DNA of 48,618 bases from Ignavibacteria bacterium CG2_30_36_16 (GTDB taxonomy: Bacteria > Bacteroidota > Ignavibacteria > Ignavibacteriales > Ignavibacteriaceae): NCBI GenBank assembly GCA_001873185.1, contig MNYQ01000138.1, forward strand, positions 1-48,618, in the 5' to 3' direction. Shown here in pieces: positions 17,758 to 26,808 of this stretch. Both the position numbers and the translations under genes were made by a program. Below the pieces are notes generated by a model that worked only from the letters and a program-made list of their open reading frames with translations, ran no database searches and had not been told where the DNA came from. Numbering within the stretch: the stretch's first letter is position 1; each line of letters starts with the position of its first letter.

Positions 17758-18831
17758 TTACAATACCTCATTAATTATTTTTGCCACATCTTCAAGCGAA
17801 GCCGTTACATCTGCAAACCCTGCATCTACAATTGATTTAGGCATACCATAAACAACGCACGACGCCTCATCCTGCGCAACGCAATAGCCGCCTAACTGCT
17901 TTAATTGTCTTATCCCTTCAAGCCCGTCTTTTCCCATACCGGTCATAATAACACCGAGCGTATGTTTGCCATAAACTTTTACAACCGACTCCATCATCAC
18001 ATCCACAGAGGGGCGGTGAAGCGTTGTAGCAGGCTGTTCCGATATATCGATAAAAACTCCGCCATTTGAGTTTTTTTTAACCGTCATATGAAATCCGCCC
18101 GGCGCAAAATAAACCACGCCGTTGCGTACCGGTTCTTCATGTTCGGCTTCTTTCACTTCAAGTTCACTTAAAGTATCCAACCTTTGTGCCAGAGATTTAG
18201 TAAACTTTGGCGGCATGTGCTGCACAATAAAATAAGGCACTATATTTTTCTTAAGAAAACGGGGAACAACTTTTTGAAGGCTCATCGGTCCGCCGGTTGA
18301 GATACCGAGTGCAACGGCTTTGTACACATTGCGTGGAAGATGGTTTTGTGTTTTTAATTGGGCTGAAGTTCGTGCTGTGGAATTTTTGTTTGTAAGCTGC
18401 TTAAGCCTTTCGAGCCGCTCGCGCAGTGAACGCTGTTTTACAATTGCTTTTATTTTTCTAATTAAATCATCGCGAATGTGGATTATGTTTACATTAATAT
18501 AAGAAAGCTCTTTCGGAATAAAATCTACCGCTCCTAATTCCATAGCCTGAATAGTTGATTCGGCGCCTTCGCTTGTAAGCGAACTAACCATAATTACGGC
18601 GGTTGGACAGTCCTCCATAATTTTTTTCAGCGCAGTCAAACCATTCATGCGCGGCATCTCAATATCCATAGTAACGATATCAGGTCTTAGCTTTTTTACA
18701 AGATTGTACCCTTCTTCTCCATCCCGTGCTGTTGCTATAACATCAATGTTCTCATCGCTTTTTAACATTATTTCGAGCGACTTCCGCATAAAAGCCGAGT
18801 CGTCAACTATTATCGTTTTTATTTTCTGCAT
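17758..18831 (-). CDS. cheB: Protein-glutamate methylesterase CheB
   Basis: REC domain 'MQKIKTIIVDDSAFMRKSLEIML' plus methylesterase 'ALGISTGGPMSLQKVVPRF', 'YFIVQHMPPKFTKSLAQRLD', 'GVIMTGMGKDGLEGIRQLKQLGG'; start placed at MQKIKTI (ORF track 18873). Confidence 0.95.
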   Translation of the reverse strand: MQKIKTIIVDDSAFMRKSLEIMLKSDENIDVIATARDGEEGYNLVKKLRPDIVTMDIEMPRMNGLTALKKIMEDCPTAVIMVSSLTSEGAESTIQAMELGAVDFIPKELSYINVNIIHIRDDLIRKIKAIVKQRSLRERLERLKQLTNKNSTARTSAQLKTQNHLPRNVYKAVALGISTGGPMSLQKVVPRFLKKNIVPYFIVQHMPPKFTKSLAQRLDTLSELEVKEAEHEEPVRNGVVYFAPGGFHMTVKKNSNGGVFIDISEQPATTLHRPSVDVMMESVVKVYGKHTLGVIMTGMGKDGLEGIRQLKQLGGYCVAQDEASCVVYGMPKSIVDAGFADVTASLEDVAKIINEVL

Positions 18832-18835
18832 CAAT

Positions 18836-20731
18836 TTATTCTTGAATTTTGTGAAGCAGTTCGCTGATATCAAGTATCATTACAACCGTGCCGTCTCCCA
18901 TTATTGTAGAGCCCGCAATTCCCGGAACATTGCCGAGGTAATTACCGAGAGATTTAATTACAACTTCCTTTTGACCGATAAGTTCGTCAACTTTAATTCC
19001 GAAGCGTTTTTCGGCTATACCCACAACAACGACATACTGCCAAATACTCTCTTTTTTTTCTTTAGTATCATAGAGCAATTTTTCGATAGAAAGAAGTGGA
19101 AGAACCGAATCTCTGTTTCGAATAACCTCGTGATTATTTATAGTGGTTATATTATCGGCATGAACACGCAATACTTCTATTATTGAATTTAACGGCACTA
19201 CAACTTTCTCTTTGTCAATCCGGACAATCATACCCGGTATAATTGCCAGTGTTAAAGGAAGTTTGATTAATATTTTTGTTCCCTGTCCAACATTCGATTC
19301 AATTGAAATTATTCCTCGAAGTTTTGTTACGTTTGTTTTTACTACGTCCATTCCAACGCCTCTGCCGGAAACATTTGTAACAACTTCAGCCGTCGAAAAT
19401 CCCGGGAGAAAAATAAGGTTTAGAGCATCCTGTCTCGAAAGTTCGGCTGCCTTTTCTTTTGTAATCATCCCCTTACTAACTGCTTTCTGTTTTATTTTAT
19501 CGGGGTCAATCCCTTTGCCATCGTCTTCAATACAAATTAGAATATTGTTGCCTTCATGTTCGGCGCTTAATTTAATCGTTCCAGCTCTATTTTTATCCGC
19601 AGCTTCTCTTTGTTCGGGCATTTCAATTCCATGGTCAGCCGAGTTGCGTATAAGATGGACGAGAGGATCGTTTATTTCTTCAATTAGAGTTTTGTCAAGT
19701 TCTGTTTCTTCACCGCTTATTTCAATTTTGATTTCTTTCTTTGCATCTTTAGCGAGGTCGCGCACAACTCTCGGGAACCGGTTAAATACTTTCCCTATTT
19801 TTATCATTCTGGTTTTCATCACAACAAGCTGAAGCTCATTTGTCATCAGATCTATTTGTTTGGCAGCTTCCGCCAGGTCGTGAGAAAATTTTGTTCCTTC
19901 CAATTCTAACGCTACTTCGGAGTTTACCTGCTGCAGCCTGTTCCTTCCGAGTACAAGTTCCGAGACGATATTTAATAAATCGTCTAACCGTTCCACGTCA
20001 ACGCGTATGTTATTATCCCCTTTTCGCTTCGCGCCGGGCACAACTGCGGCGCCGTTTTGCGCGTCTTTATGTTCTTCTGTTTGAAAATGATTTTCTGTTT
20101 CGCTTTGAATTTCATGTTCAATTTCTAAAGGAACACTTTCGTTAATGCCAGGGCTTTCGATATTCTGAACTTGTGCTGACGCTTCAATTATCTTTACCTC
20201 TTCCGTGGATTCAACTTTTGTTTTCTTTTTTCTACCGGGAGTTTTTTTTGCTGTGGATTTTTTCTTCGCAGCCGTTTTTTCTGGCTTTGTTATTTGTACG
20301 GTTGAAGGGATTTCTAATTTTTGAATTAAGTCCGCAAGTAATTCTACAACACCTTCAACTTCAATATCTTCATTAGCGTTAACTTCAACCGAGTCTAATA
20401 TTACTTTTAAAAGATCGTATGAAGAAAGTATTCCATCCATAAGTTCACTTGATAATGCAGCTTCACCTTTACGGAGTTTATTTAAAATATCTTCACATTT
20501 GTGTGTAACGCGGGTCATTTTGTCGAGACCGAGAAAACCGGATGTTCCTTTAATAGTATGAAATCCCCGAAAAATTTGATTAAGCAATTCCATATCATCC
20601 GGGCGTTTTTCAATTTCAACGAGGTCAATATCAAGTTTTTCCAGTATCTCTTTTGTTTCGATTATAAAACTTTCAACAATCTCCTTCATTTCGGGATCGC
20701 TGAGCATATTGTATGTAGTTTCTGCTGCCAT
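18836..20731 (-). CDS. cheA: Chemotaxis histidine kinase CheA
   Basis: HPt 'FRGFHTIKGTSGFLG', 'IRVDVERLDDLLNIVSELVLGRNRL', 'LVHLIRNSADHGIEMPEQREAADKNRAGTI', 'GRGVGMDVVKTNVTKLRGIISIES', C-terminal CheW-like domain. Confidence 0.96.
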   Translation of the reverse strand: MAAETTYNMLSDPEMKEIVESFIIETKEILEKLDIDLVEIEKRPDDMELLNQIFRGFHTIKGTSGFLGLDKMTRVTHKCEDILNKLRKGEAALSSELMDGILSSYDLLKVILDSVEVNANEDIEVEGVVELLADLIQKLEIPSTVQITKPEKTAAKKKSTAKKTPGRKKKTKVESTEEVKIIEASAQVQNIESPGINESVPLEIEHEIQSETENHFQTEEHKDAQNGAAVVPGAKRKGDNNIRVDVERLDDLLNIVSELVLGRNRLQQVNSEVALELEGTKFSHDLAEAAKQIDLMTNELQLVVMKTRMIKIGKVFNRFPRVVRDLAKDAKKEIKIEISGEETELDKTLIEEINDPLVHLIRNSADHGIEMPEQREAADKNRAGTIKLSAEHEGNNILICIEDDGKGIDPDKIKQKAVSKGMITKEKAAELSRQDALNLIFLPGFSTAEVVTNVSGRGVGMDVVKTNVTKLRGIISIESNVGQGTKILIKLPLTLAIIPGMIVRIDKEKVVVPLNSIIEVLRVHADNITTINNHEVIRNRDSVLPLLSIEKLLYDTKEKKESIWQYVVVVGIAEKRFGIKVDELIGQKEVVIKSLGNYLGNVPGIAGSTIMGDGTVVMILDISELLHKIQE

Positions 20732-20733
20732 AA

Positions 20734-21492
20734 TTATGAAAACAATTTATCTATTTCGTCTTGTGTTGTTCTAAATCCGTTATTGTTTACGAGTGAATCT
20801 GCCAACTGCTGCTGGCTTACATCTTTGCCGTAACGGGCTTCAGGGTTAAAACTTGCATCGTCCGGGACGGCAATTTTCATGGTTTTTAATTCGTCGTTAT
20901 TTGTTTCCTGAAAATCTACAAGCAGTAAAGATAGTTTATTCTGCACACCGCTTATTAAATGATTAACCGCCGATAACTGCTGTGAAGTAATATCCTGAAC
21001 TTGAAGTGATAAAGTAATATTGTAAGCGTCATTTTTAATTTTTTGAAGAACGCTTAGCACACTATTAAGCTCTTCATATTCGTTATTGAGTTCTTCATAA
21101 TTAATTAGTAAAGATTTCGCTTCGGGATTATCTTTTACTGCTTCAGTTAGTTTTTGAATAATTTTCGATTTCTGTTTTTCTCTTTCGGTTAAGCCTTTCA
21201 AATCTTTTTCTATCGAATCGATATCTGAGTTTATTAAATCGACAATGTCGAGAATTTCAGTTGTTGCTAGTTCGGTAGCTTCGGTAACATCAGCGATTTG
21301 GTTAGATGCTTTCGGTATTTTAGTAGTGCTATCGGCAATAGAGCTGTTTATATTTTCGAGAAGCGGAACTGTTTCCTGCATAAAGTCAATTAAACTTTGT
21401 ATTATAGGAATCAGCTTCTGCCCGTAGCGAAAGACTGATTTAAGATCGTTAAGTTTTTCAAAAAGCTCGGTCATGTTTGCTGGTCGGTTCAT
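20734..21492 (-). CDS. cheZ: CheZ-like protein phosphatase
   Basis: Helical protein with 'ITLSLQVQDITSQQLSAVNHLISGVQNKL' (CheZ-type QDxTxQ) and acidic C-terminal peptide 'TQDEIDKLFS'; between cheY and cheA. Confidence 0.8.
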   Translation of the reverse strand: MNRPANMTELFEKLNDLKSVFRYGQKLIPIIQSLIDFMQETVPLLENINSSIADSTTKIPKASNQIADVTEATELATTEILDIVDLINSDIDSIEKDLKGLTEREKQKSKIIQKLTEAVKDNPEAKSLLINYEELNNEYEELNSVLSVLQKIKNDAYNITLSLQVQDITSQQLSAVNHLISGVQNKLSLLLVDFQETNNDELKTMKIAVPDDASFNPEARYGKDVSQQQLADSLVNNNGFRTTQDEIDKLFS

Positions 21493-21504
21493 TTCTTCAC
21501 CCTA

Positions 21505-21882
21505 TTAATTGGTTGATAATATTTGCTCTATTTTTTCCCGGAGCACTTGCGGTGTAAAAGGTTTTACAACATAATTATTTACTTTGGCTTGAAGCGCTTC
21601 TATTATATCTTCTTTAACTCCGCGCGTAGTAACCATAAGGATTGGCAGAGATGATAGTTTCTGATCCGAACGTATTGCGCGTGTTAACTCAAGCCCGGAG
21701 AGCACCGGCATATTCCAGTCCGTTATTACAAAGTTTATAGAGTCATCTGCCGCTAATTTAACAAGCGCTTCTTTACCATCGGCGGCTTCTACATAGTTGC
21801 TAAAACCAAGATTGCGCAAGCTATTAAAAACAATTCTACGCATTGTTACTGAATCATCAACAATTAAAAATTTTAATTCCAT
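21505..21882 (-). CDS. cheY: CheY response regulator
   Basis: 'MELKFLIVDDSVTMRRIVFNSLRNLGFSNYVEAADGKEAL...FVITDWNMPVLSGLELTRAIR...NNYVVKPFTPQVLREKI'. Confidence 0.92.
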   Translation of the reverse strand: MELKFLIVDDSVTMRRIVFNSLRNLGFSNYVEAADGKEALVKLAADDSINFVITDWNMPVLSGLELTRAIRSDQKLSSLPILMVTTRGVKEDIIEALQAKVNNYVVKPFTPQVLREKIEQILSTN

Positions 21883-21891
21883 TAATTAACC

Positions 21892-22257
21892 TCAATTTAA
21901 ATATTTAGACACTTCATATATTATCCGCTTCGGATCGAACGGCTTAATTAGGTAAGAATTTGCTCCGCATTCTAATCCCTTAGATATTTCATCGCTTCCT
22001 GAAAGCGAAGACAAAATGATGATAGGCGTTTCTTTATATTCATTATTATTCCGTATAGTTTTTATTAATTCAAATCCATCAAGATTGGGCATATTAAGAT
22101 CTGTTATTATCAAATCAATTTTACATGCAGGAATTTTTTCTAAAGCTTCCATACCGTCGCTTGCAGGAATAATATCAAAACCTTTAGCAGATAACGCAAA
22201 CGCGACAAATTTTCTTATCGAAGGCGAATCATCCGCAACAAGTACAACCTTTTTCAT
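21892..22257 (-). CDS. Second single-domain CheY-like response regulator
   Basis: 'KKVVLVADDSPSIRKFVAFALSAKGFDIIPASDGMEALEKI...LIITDLNMPNLDGFELIKTIR...NSYLIKPFDP'. Confidence 0.9.
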   Translation of the reverse strand: MKKVVLVADDSPSIRKFVAFALSAKGFDIIPASDGMEALEKIPACKIDLIITDLNMPNLDGFELIKTIRNNNEYKETPIIILSSLSGSDEISKGLECGANSYLIKPFDPKRIIYEVSKYLN

Positions 22258-22265
22258 ATTGTTTA

Positions 22266-23159
22266 CTACTCCTTCTTGTAACCAATCGTTTTGGGAAAAC
22301 TAATAAGCTTAAAAGCTTTGGATATTCCGTGCAACGTTTCGGAATACCCGATGAATAAATAACCGCCTTTTGATAATGAATTGTAGAGCGAATTAACTAC
22401 TTTAATTTTCGAATCAGCATTGAAATAAATCAGTACATTTGCGCAATAAATGATGTCAAAGTTCATCATCATTTTCATAGCCATAGTATCGTATAAGTTA
22501 AGCAGTCTAAAAGAAACCATATTTTTAATCTGCGGCAGTATCTCGAAACCTGCAGCATTTTGTTTGAAATATTTTTTTAAATAATAAGCGGGAGCGTTAC
22601 GAATCGAATACTCTTTATAAACGCCGTTCTTAGCCGTATCCAGCACGGCTGAACTTATATCGGTTCCCACAATTTCAAATTCAATATTGGGAAAGCGGGG
22701 TTTGATAAGATCCCAAATAACTATAGCAACAGAATATGGCTCTTCGCCGGAAGAACTTGCTGCGCTCCAAATGCGTATTTTGTTTTTACCGGATTTTTTC
22801 TTTTCAGCAATCAGCTCGGGCATAACTGTGTTTACAAGGACGTCGAGCTGTGGTTGATTTCGGAAGAAGAATGTTTCGTTAATTGTAATTGCTTCGAACA
22901 GATATTTTTTCTCGGAAGAGGAATTCGTACTGTATTTCAAATGATCGAGATAGTGATCGAATGATTCAAGCCCGAGAAAGGCAATGCGTTTTTGAAGCCT
23001 GCTTTCCAGCAAATACTTTTTATTATCCTGAAAATAAATACCGCAGTTTTCGTAAATGTATTGTCTCCAGTTTTCAAAAGAAGAGACCGACAAAGCGAGA
23101 CTTTGTTTTTGATTCAGAAAACTATTTCGGGCAACTGCAAGTGTTGATAGATTATTCAT
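22266..23159 (-). CDS. cheR: Chemotaxis methyltransferase CheR
   Basis: 'ITINETFFFRNQPQLDVLVNTVMPEL', 'IRIWSAASSSGEEPYSVAIVI', 'FDIIYCANVLIYFNADSKIKVVNSLYNSLSKGGYLFIGYSETL'. Confidence 0.95.
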   Translation of the reverse strand: MNNLSTLAVARNSFLNQKQSLALSVSSFENWRQYIYENCGIYFQDNKKYLLESRLQKRIAFLGLESFDHYLDHLKYSTNSSSEKKYLFEAITINETFFFRNQPQLDVLVNTVMPELIAEKKKSGKNKIRIWSAASSSGEEPYSVAIVIWDLIKPRFPNIEFEIVGTDISSAVLDTAKNGVYKEYSIRNAPAYYLKKYFKQNAAGFEILPQIKNMVSFRLLNLYDTMAMKMMMNFDIIYCANVLIYFNADSKIKVVNSLYNSLSKGGYLFIGYSETLHGISKAFKLISFPKTIGYKKE

Positions 23160-23168
23160 GCCTTATTA

Positions 23169-24563
23169 TCAATTTTTATTTTCATATTCAGCTGAGAATT
23201 GGGCTAAAATCATACTTGCTCTTTCACTTATCATTTCTTCCTGATCTTCAGAAAGTTTTACAAGAGCAGTCAAAGATTCTTCTCCCGGATTAGATTCGAG
23301 CAATTCTAAAAGTTTTAATTTATTCCACAAGTTGTCATCTTCAATCATTTTATCCACGAACATCAGCGCCGTAGATGGCTCTAACAAAAAAAGCAGTTCG
23401 GCTGATGTGCGCCTAATTTCTTCATCAGAATTATTCAAACAATTCACAAACGAATCAAGAAGACTGCGAAGTTCAATTTGATATATTGAAGAAGTTATCT
23501 GACCGGGATTGTCGTCGTATATTTCTTTTATTAAAGATAGAATGTGGCGAAGATTTTTAGGAACGGAATTTATTACTCCGTTCAACTTAGAGAGCAAAAA
23601 GTTACGGTTCTCAAAGAACTTCGGTTTTAATGTCTCGTCCAATTCTGCATCTTCACCATAAATATTTAAACATGCCGCAACAACATCGCCGTCATTAAAT
23701 TCTGAAACGAGCTGGGCTGCCGCTTTCTTATATTTTATTTCCGCTTCAGCTATGGTTAACAGAATAAGGTTTTTCATTCGCTCGTCATATGGAACGTCAA
23801 AACTAAATTTTTCTTTGAGGGAATAAATAGACTCGAGCAAAGGCCAAACAAGAGCACCTTCCGTTGAATTCAGTTCATTAAGAAGAAAAAAGAAAGTTTC
23901 CATATTGCCGATAAGTCCAAGGCTTTCAATCATCGCAAACTGCGTAATCACATCTTCGCTGCGGTATCTTGAAATTATAAATTCGCGTGCTTCTTCGCAG
24001 CCAATTTTACCAAAGGCTTCAACAACCATCGGTTTGTAAAGTTCGCTCTGGTTATATATCTCGATAAGATCTTCCACCGAATCTGAGTGGGCTAAATTTC
24101 CGAGCGCCTCTACACACGCAAGGATGACATTTTCATTTTCGTTTTCTTTCATCACTTGTACTATTTTAGAATAAGCGCTTGAATCGCCTATTAAACCAAG
24201 AATATCGATAAGGAATTTTTTATCATCATCGTTTCCTTTATCAATATAACCGACTAGTGACTGTACTGCGGCTGCGCCAATTTTTAGTAAAATTTCGCCG
24301 GCAAGATTTCTTACTGATATATCTTTTGAGGAAATATATTTAACAAGAATGTGCGGTATTTTTTCATTGCCGTTATAAGATAAAGATAACGATACTGCAT
24401 TTCTCACCCCTTTATCTTGATCCTCGACTAATGCGGTTAACGCCTCAACTAAATCGAGAGTCAGTGATTCGCACATTAGTGATTCAGCAGCGGCAGTTCT
24501 TATAGCTGCATCTTCCGATTTTAGCTGTAAGATTTTTTCATCGTGCATATTTTTGTTACTCAT
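23169..24563 (-). CDS. HEAT-repeat protein, first gene of the chemotaxis cluster
   Basis: Tandem HEAT-like helical repeats ('AAIRTAAAESLM', 'KGVRNAVSLSLS', 'ISVRNLAGEILLKIGAAAVQSLVGYI', 'VVEAFGKIGCEEAREFI', 'EEIRRTSAELLFLL'); ends 10 nt before cheR. Start may be MHDEKILQL at 24548. Confidence 0.85.
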   Translation of the reverse strand: MSNKNMHDEKILQLKSEDAAIRTAAAESLMCESLTLDLVEALTALVEDQDKGVRNAVSLSLSYNGNEKIPHILVKYISSKDISVRNLAGEILLKIGAAAVQSLVGYIDKGNDDDKKFLIDILGLIGDSSAYSKIVQVMKENENENVILACVEALGNLAHSDSVEDLIEIYNQSELYKPMVVEAFGKIGCEEAREFIISRYRSEDVITQFAMIESLGLIGNMETFFFLLNELNSTEGALVWPLLESIYSLKEKFSFDVPYDERMKNLILLTIAEAEIKYKKAAAQLVSEFNDGDVVAACLNIYGEDAELDETLKPKFFENRNFLLSKLNGVINSVPKNLRHILSLIKEIYDDNPGQITSSIYQIELRSLLDSFVNCLNNSDEEIRRTSAELLFLLEPSTALMFVDKMIEDDNLWNKLKLLELLESNPGEESLTALVKLSEDQEEMISERASMILAQFSAEYENKN

Positions 24564-24842
24564 TAAAACTTACCATCGATGGTTTATGAAATGCTCAGCC
24601 GGATTCTATTAAGATTATCGTAAAATCCGACTAATGGTTTAGTATTAACAAGAGTAATGCCGACTAAAAAAATGACTTTTAGAGGACGAGAGAGGATTTT
24701 TTCATATTCCGCAGTATAATATTAGCCAAATGTGTGTGAATGACGTATTAGAAGTTAAGGGCTGCCGAAAGGTTTTGAGAATAGGTAGTGTTTTCGGGTA
24801 ATGACTTAATTATTAAGGTAATAATAATTTGTCAATTTAAAC

Positions 24843-24868
24843 AAAAAACTCTCCGTGGGGAGAGTTTA
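24843..24868 (-). terminator. Rho-independent terminator of the orphan response regulator
   Basis: AAACTCTCC-gtgg-GGAGAGTTT, 9-bp stem, T run on the minus strand. Confidence 0.8.
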
Positions 24869-24892
24869 AATCTTTTAAATTATTAGGGGCAT

Positions 24893-25282
24893 TCATTTGT
24901 TGAGTGAATCGACTAATGTATTCATCAACACATGATTTTCAACTGGCTTGGTTAAAAAAACATCAACCCCGGCATCAAGAGCGTTTTCTCTATCTTTTTT
25001 AAATGCGTGCGCCGATAGACAAACAATAGGTACGTGTTCATATCCTTTTATTTTTCTCAGTTCCCTTGTTAGCTCTAAACCGTTTTTATTTCCGCGAAGA
25101 GAAATATCCATAAGAATGACATCAAACTTATTTTTTTTAAGATTATCATAAAAAGATTGCTCAGAGTCGCAAATTGAAACTTCAAATTTCCGTCGGAGAA
25201 ACATCTCTAAAAATTTTTGATTTTCATAGTCATCTTCTGTAACTAGTATTTTGGGTTTGGTCTGGCTCTCTTCACTGTACAT
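24893..25282 (-). CDS. Single-domain response regulator (orphan)
   Basis: 'KPKILVTEDDYENQKFLEMFLRRKFEVSICDSEQSF...VILMDISLRGNKNGLELTRELRK...DVFLTKPVENHVLM'. Confidence 0.9.
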   Translation of the reverse strand: MYSEESQTKPKILVTEDDYENQKFLEMFLRRKFEVSICDSEQSFYDNLKKNKFDVILMDISLRGNKNGLELTRELRKIKGYEHVPIVCLSAHAFKKDRENALDAGVDVFLTKPVENHVLMNTLVDSLNK

Positions 25283-25465
25283 TTTTCACTCCAAAATGTG
25301 CGATAACACTCGCTTGGATTTCAAAATTAATCTAACTACCCAATTATCGAAAAATAAACTGATAGTTTTATAACGAAAATAATTATTTCCGGTTAAAGTT
25401 CCACAAAATTTTAATTATATTTATTCAAAAATATTAAAGAGTCAATATAGGACGAATAAAATTTT

Positions 25466-25690
25466 ATGATCCCGGAATTTCACAGCTTTGGTAAAATATT
25501 AATTTTTACAGGAATAATAATTTTAATGGTAGGAATTCTCTTCCTCTTTGGCGACAAAATTCCTTTTTTAGGGAAATTATCGGGAGACATCGTTATAAAG
25601 AAAAAATGTTTTACGTTTTATTTTCCAGTAGTTATTTCAATTATTTTAAGTCTGATAATTAGTTTGATTTTATATTTACTAAAAAAGTAA
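25466..25690 (+). CDS. DUF2905-family small membrane protein
   Basis: 'GKILIFTGIIILMVGILFLFGDKIPFLGKLSGDIVIKKKCFTFYFPVVISIILSLIISLI'. Confidence 0.88.
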   Translation: MIPEFHSFGKILIFTGIIILMVGILFLFGDKIPFLGKLSGDIVIKKKCFTFYFPVVISIILSLIISLILYLLKK

Positions 25691-25730
25691 ATACCTATCG
25701 AAATCGGGACATAAATTTACATTAGCAAAA

Positions 25731-26282
25731 CTAAAGAAGTTTTTTAATTTCGTTTTCATAAACTGATTTAGGCATCAAACCGACATGCTGGTCAACAATT
25801 TTACCTTCCCTATCAATTACAAAAGAAGTTGGTATTGATTGTATATTTCCATACGCTTTGACTACTGCCGCATCTCCGTAAACAACAGAATAATTAATTT
25901 TAAATTCTTTTATGAACGGGATTACATCAGTTTTTGTCTCACGGTCTAAAGAAATTCCTATAACAACAAGGTCTTCTTTATATTTTTTTTGAAGATCAAT
26001 CAAATCCGGAATTCCCCTGCGGCAGGGTCCGCACCAGGTTGCCCAAAAATCGAGCAGAACAATTTTACCTTTAAAATCGGAAAGTTTTAATTCTTTACCG
26101 TCGGTCGATATTAACTTAAAATCATCAGCTTTTTCACCACCCTCAGATGTTTCGTAAGTTTCAATTTGTCCCTCTTCATTGCGATCTTCTTTTTGTTCTC
26201 CTCTTTTTTCACAACCGATACTTATTACTGCAGCAAACAGCATTAACAGTAAAGTTAATTTAACCTTCATTAATTTCTCCAT
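25731..26282 (-). CDS. TlpA/ResA-family thiol-disulfide lipoprotein
   Basis: Lipobox-like 'AAVISIGC'; 'LLDFWATWCGPCRRGIPDLIDLQKKYKEDLVVIGISLD'; cis-Pro 'SIPTSFVIDREGKIV'. Confidence 0.92.
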   Translation of the reverse strand: MEKLMKVKLTLLLMLFAAVISIGCEKRGEQKEDRNEEGQIETYETSEGGEKADDFKLISTDGKELKLSDFKGKIVLLDFWATWCGPCRRGIPDLIDLQKKYKEDLVVIGISLDRETKTDVIPFIKEFKINYSVVYGDAAVVKAYGNIQSIPTSFVIDREGKIVDQHVGLMPKSVYENEIKKLL

Positions 26283-26283
26283 A

Positions 26284-26547
26284 TTATTTATTGTTTGTTT
26301 CCATCCTTAGAGGCGCTGGAATTATTGAATCAGGCGCCGGTTCAGTGGATGCATTATATCTCGGCGGATAAGGACCCTGTTCCGGAACAAACCTTGTGTT
26401 ATTAATTATAAAAAATATAATTAAAATAATTATCGTTACTCCTGTCCAAAATGTGTTTTTATATTTTGGATCGATAAGCGGTTTCTTTTCTTGCGGTTTA
26501 GTTTTACCGAACTGTCGTTCTGTTGATTTCTGGTTTTTTTTTGCCAT
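26284..26547 (-). CDS. Hypothetical single-TM protein cotranscribed with the TlpA-like gene
   Basis: 87 aa, one TM 'FWTGVTIIILIIFFIINNT', adjacent to the TlpA gene. Confidence 0.65.
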   Translation of the reverse strand: MAKKNQKSTERQFGKTKPQEKKPLIDPKYKNTFWTGVTIIILIIFFIINNTRFVPEQGPYPPRYNASTEPAPDSIIPAPLRMETNNK

Positions 26548-26665
26548 TTTAGTTATAAAGTGTGATTAAGATTATTTTTTAAGTTGCGCTAAAATACTAA
26601 GAAATAACTACAGAACAGTTTAAAAAATTATGCCTTTTCAAATTGGTCGGAATTTAATTTTGAAA

Positions 26666-26700
26666 TTGTCTGTGACAAATAATGCGACACATTAATGTGT
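26666..26700. promoter_or_regulatory. Two adjacent palindromes (operator-like)
   Basis: TTGTC-tgt-GACAA (26666-26678) and ACACATTAATGTGT (26687-26700, perfect 14-nt palindrome) in the intergenic region upstream of the TlpA operon. Confidence 0.35.
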
Positions 26701-26808
26701 ATCTTGTTCTGCAAACATTGATTGAGAAAAGATCAAGATCTATAGAATGGTAAAAGAAAGAATAACTACGAGGTAAAAAATATTTAAAGACTTTTAATTA
26801 AAAGGTAA

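Noticed and set aside
18647-19186. 179-aa plus-strand ORF across cheB/cheA
   Set aside because: Spans the junction of two confident minus-strand genes; no domain features.
19212-19832. 206-aa plus-strand ORF antisense to cheA
   Set aside because: Overlaps strongly conserved CheA kinase motifs; translation has no recognisable family and is a shadow ORF.
24640-24665. Sigma-28-like 'GCCGACTAA' before the chemotaxis cluster
   Set aside because: On the plus strand with no plus-strand gene downstream and no TAAA at the correct spacing.
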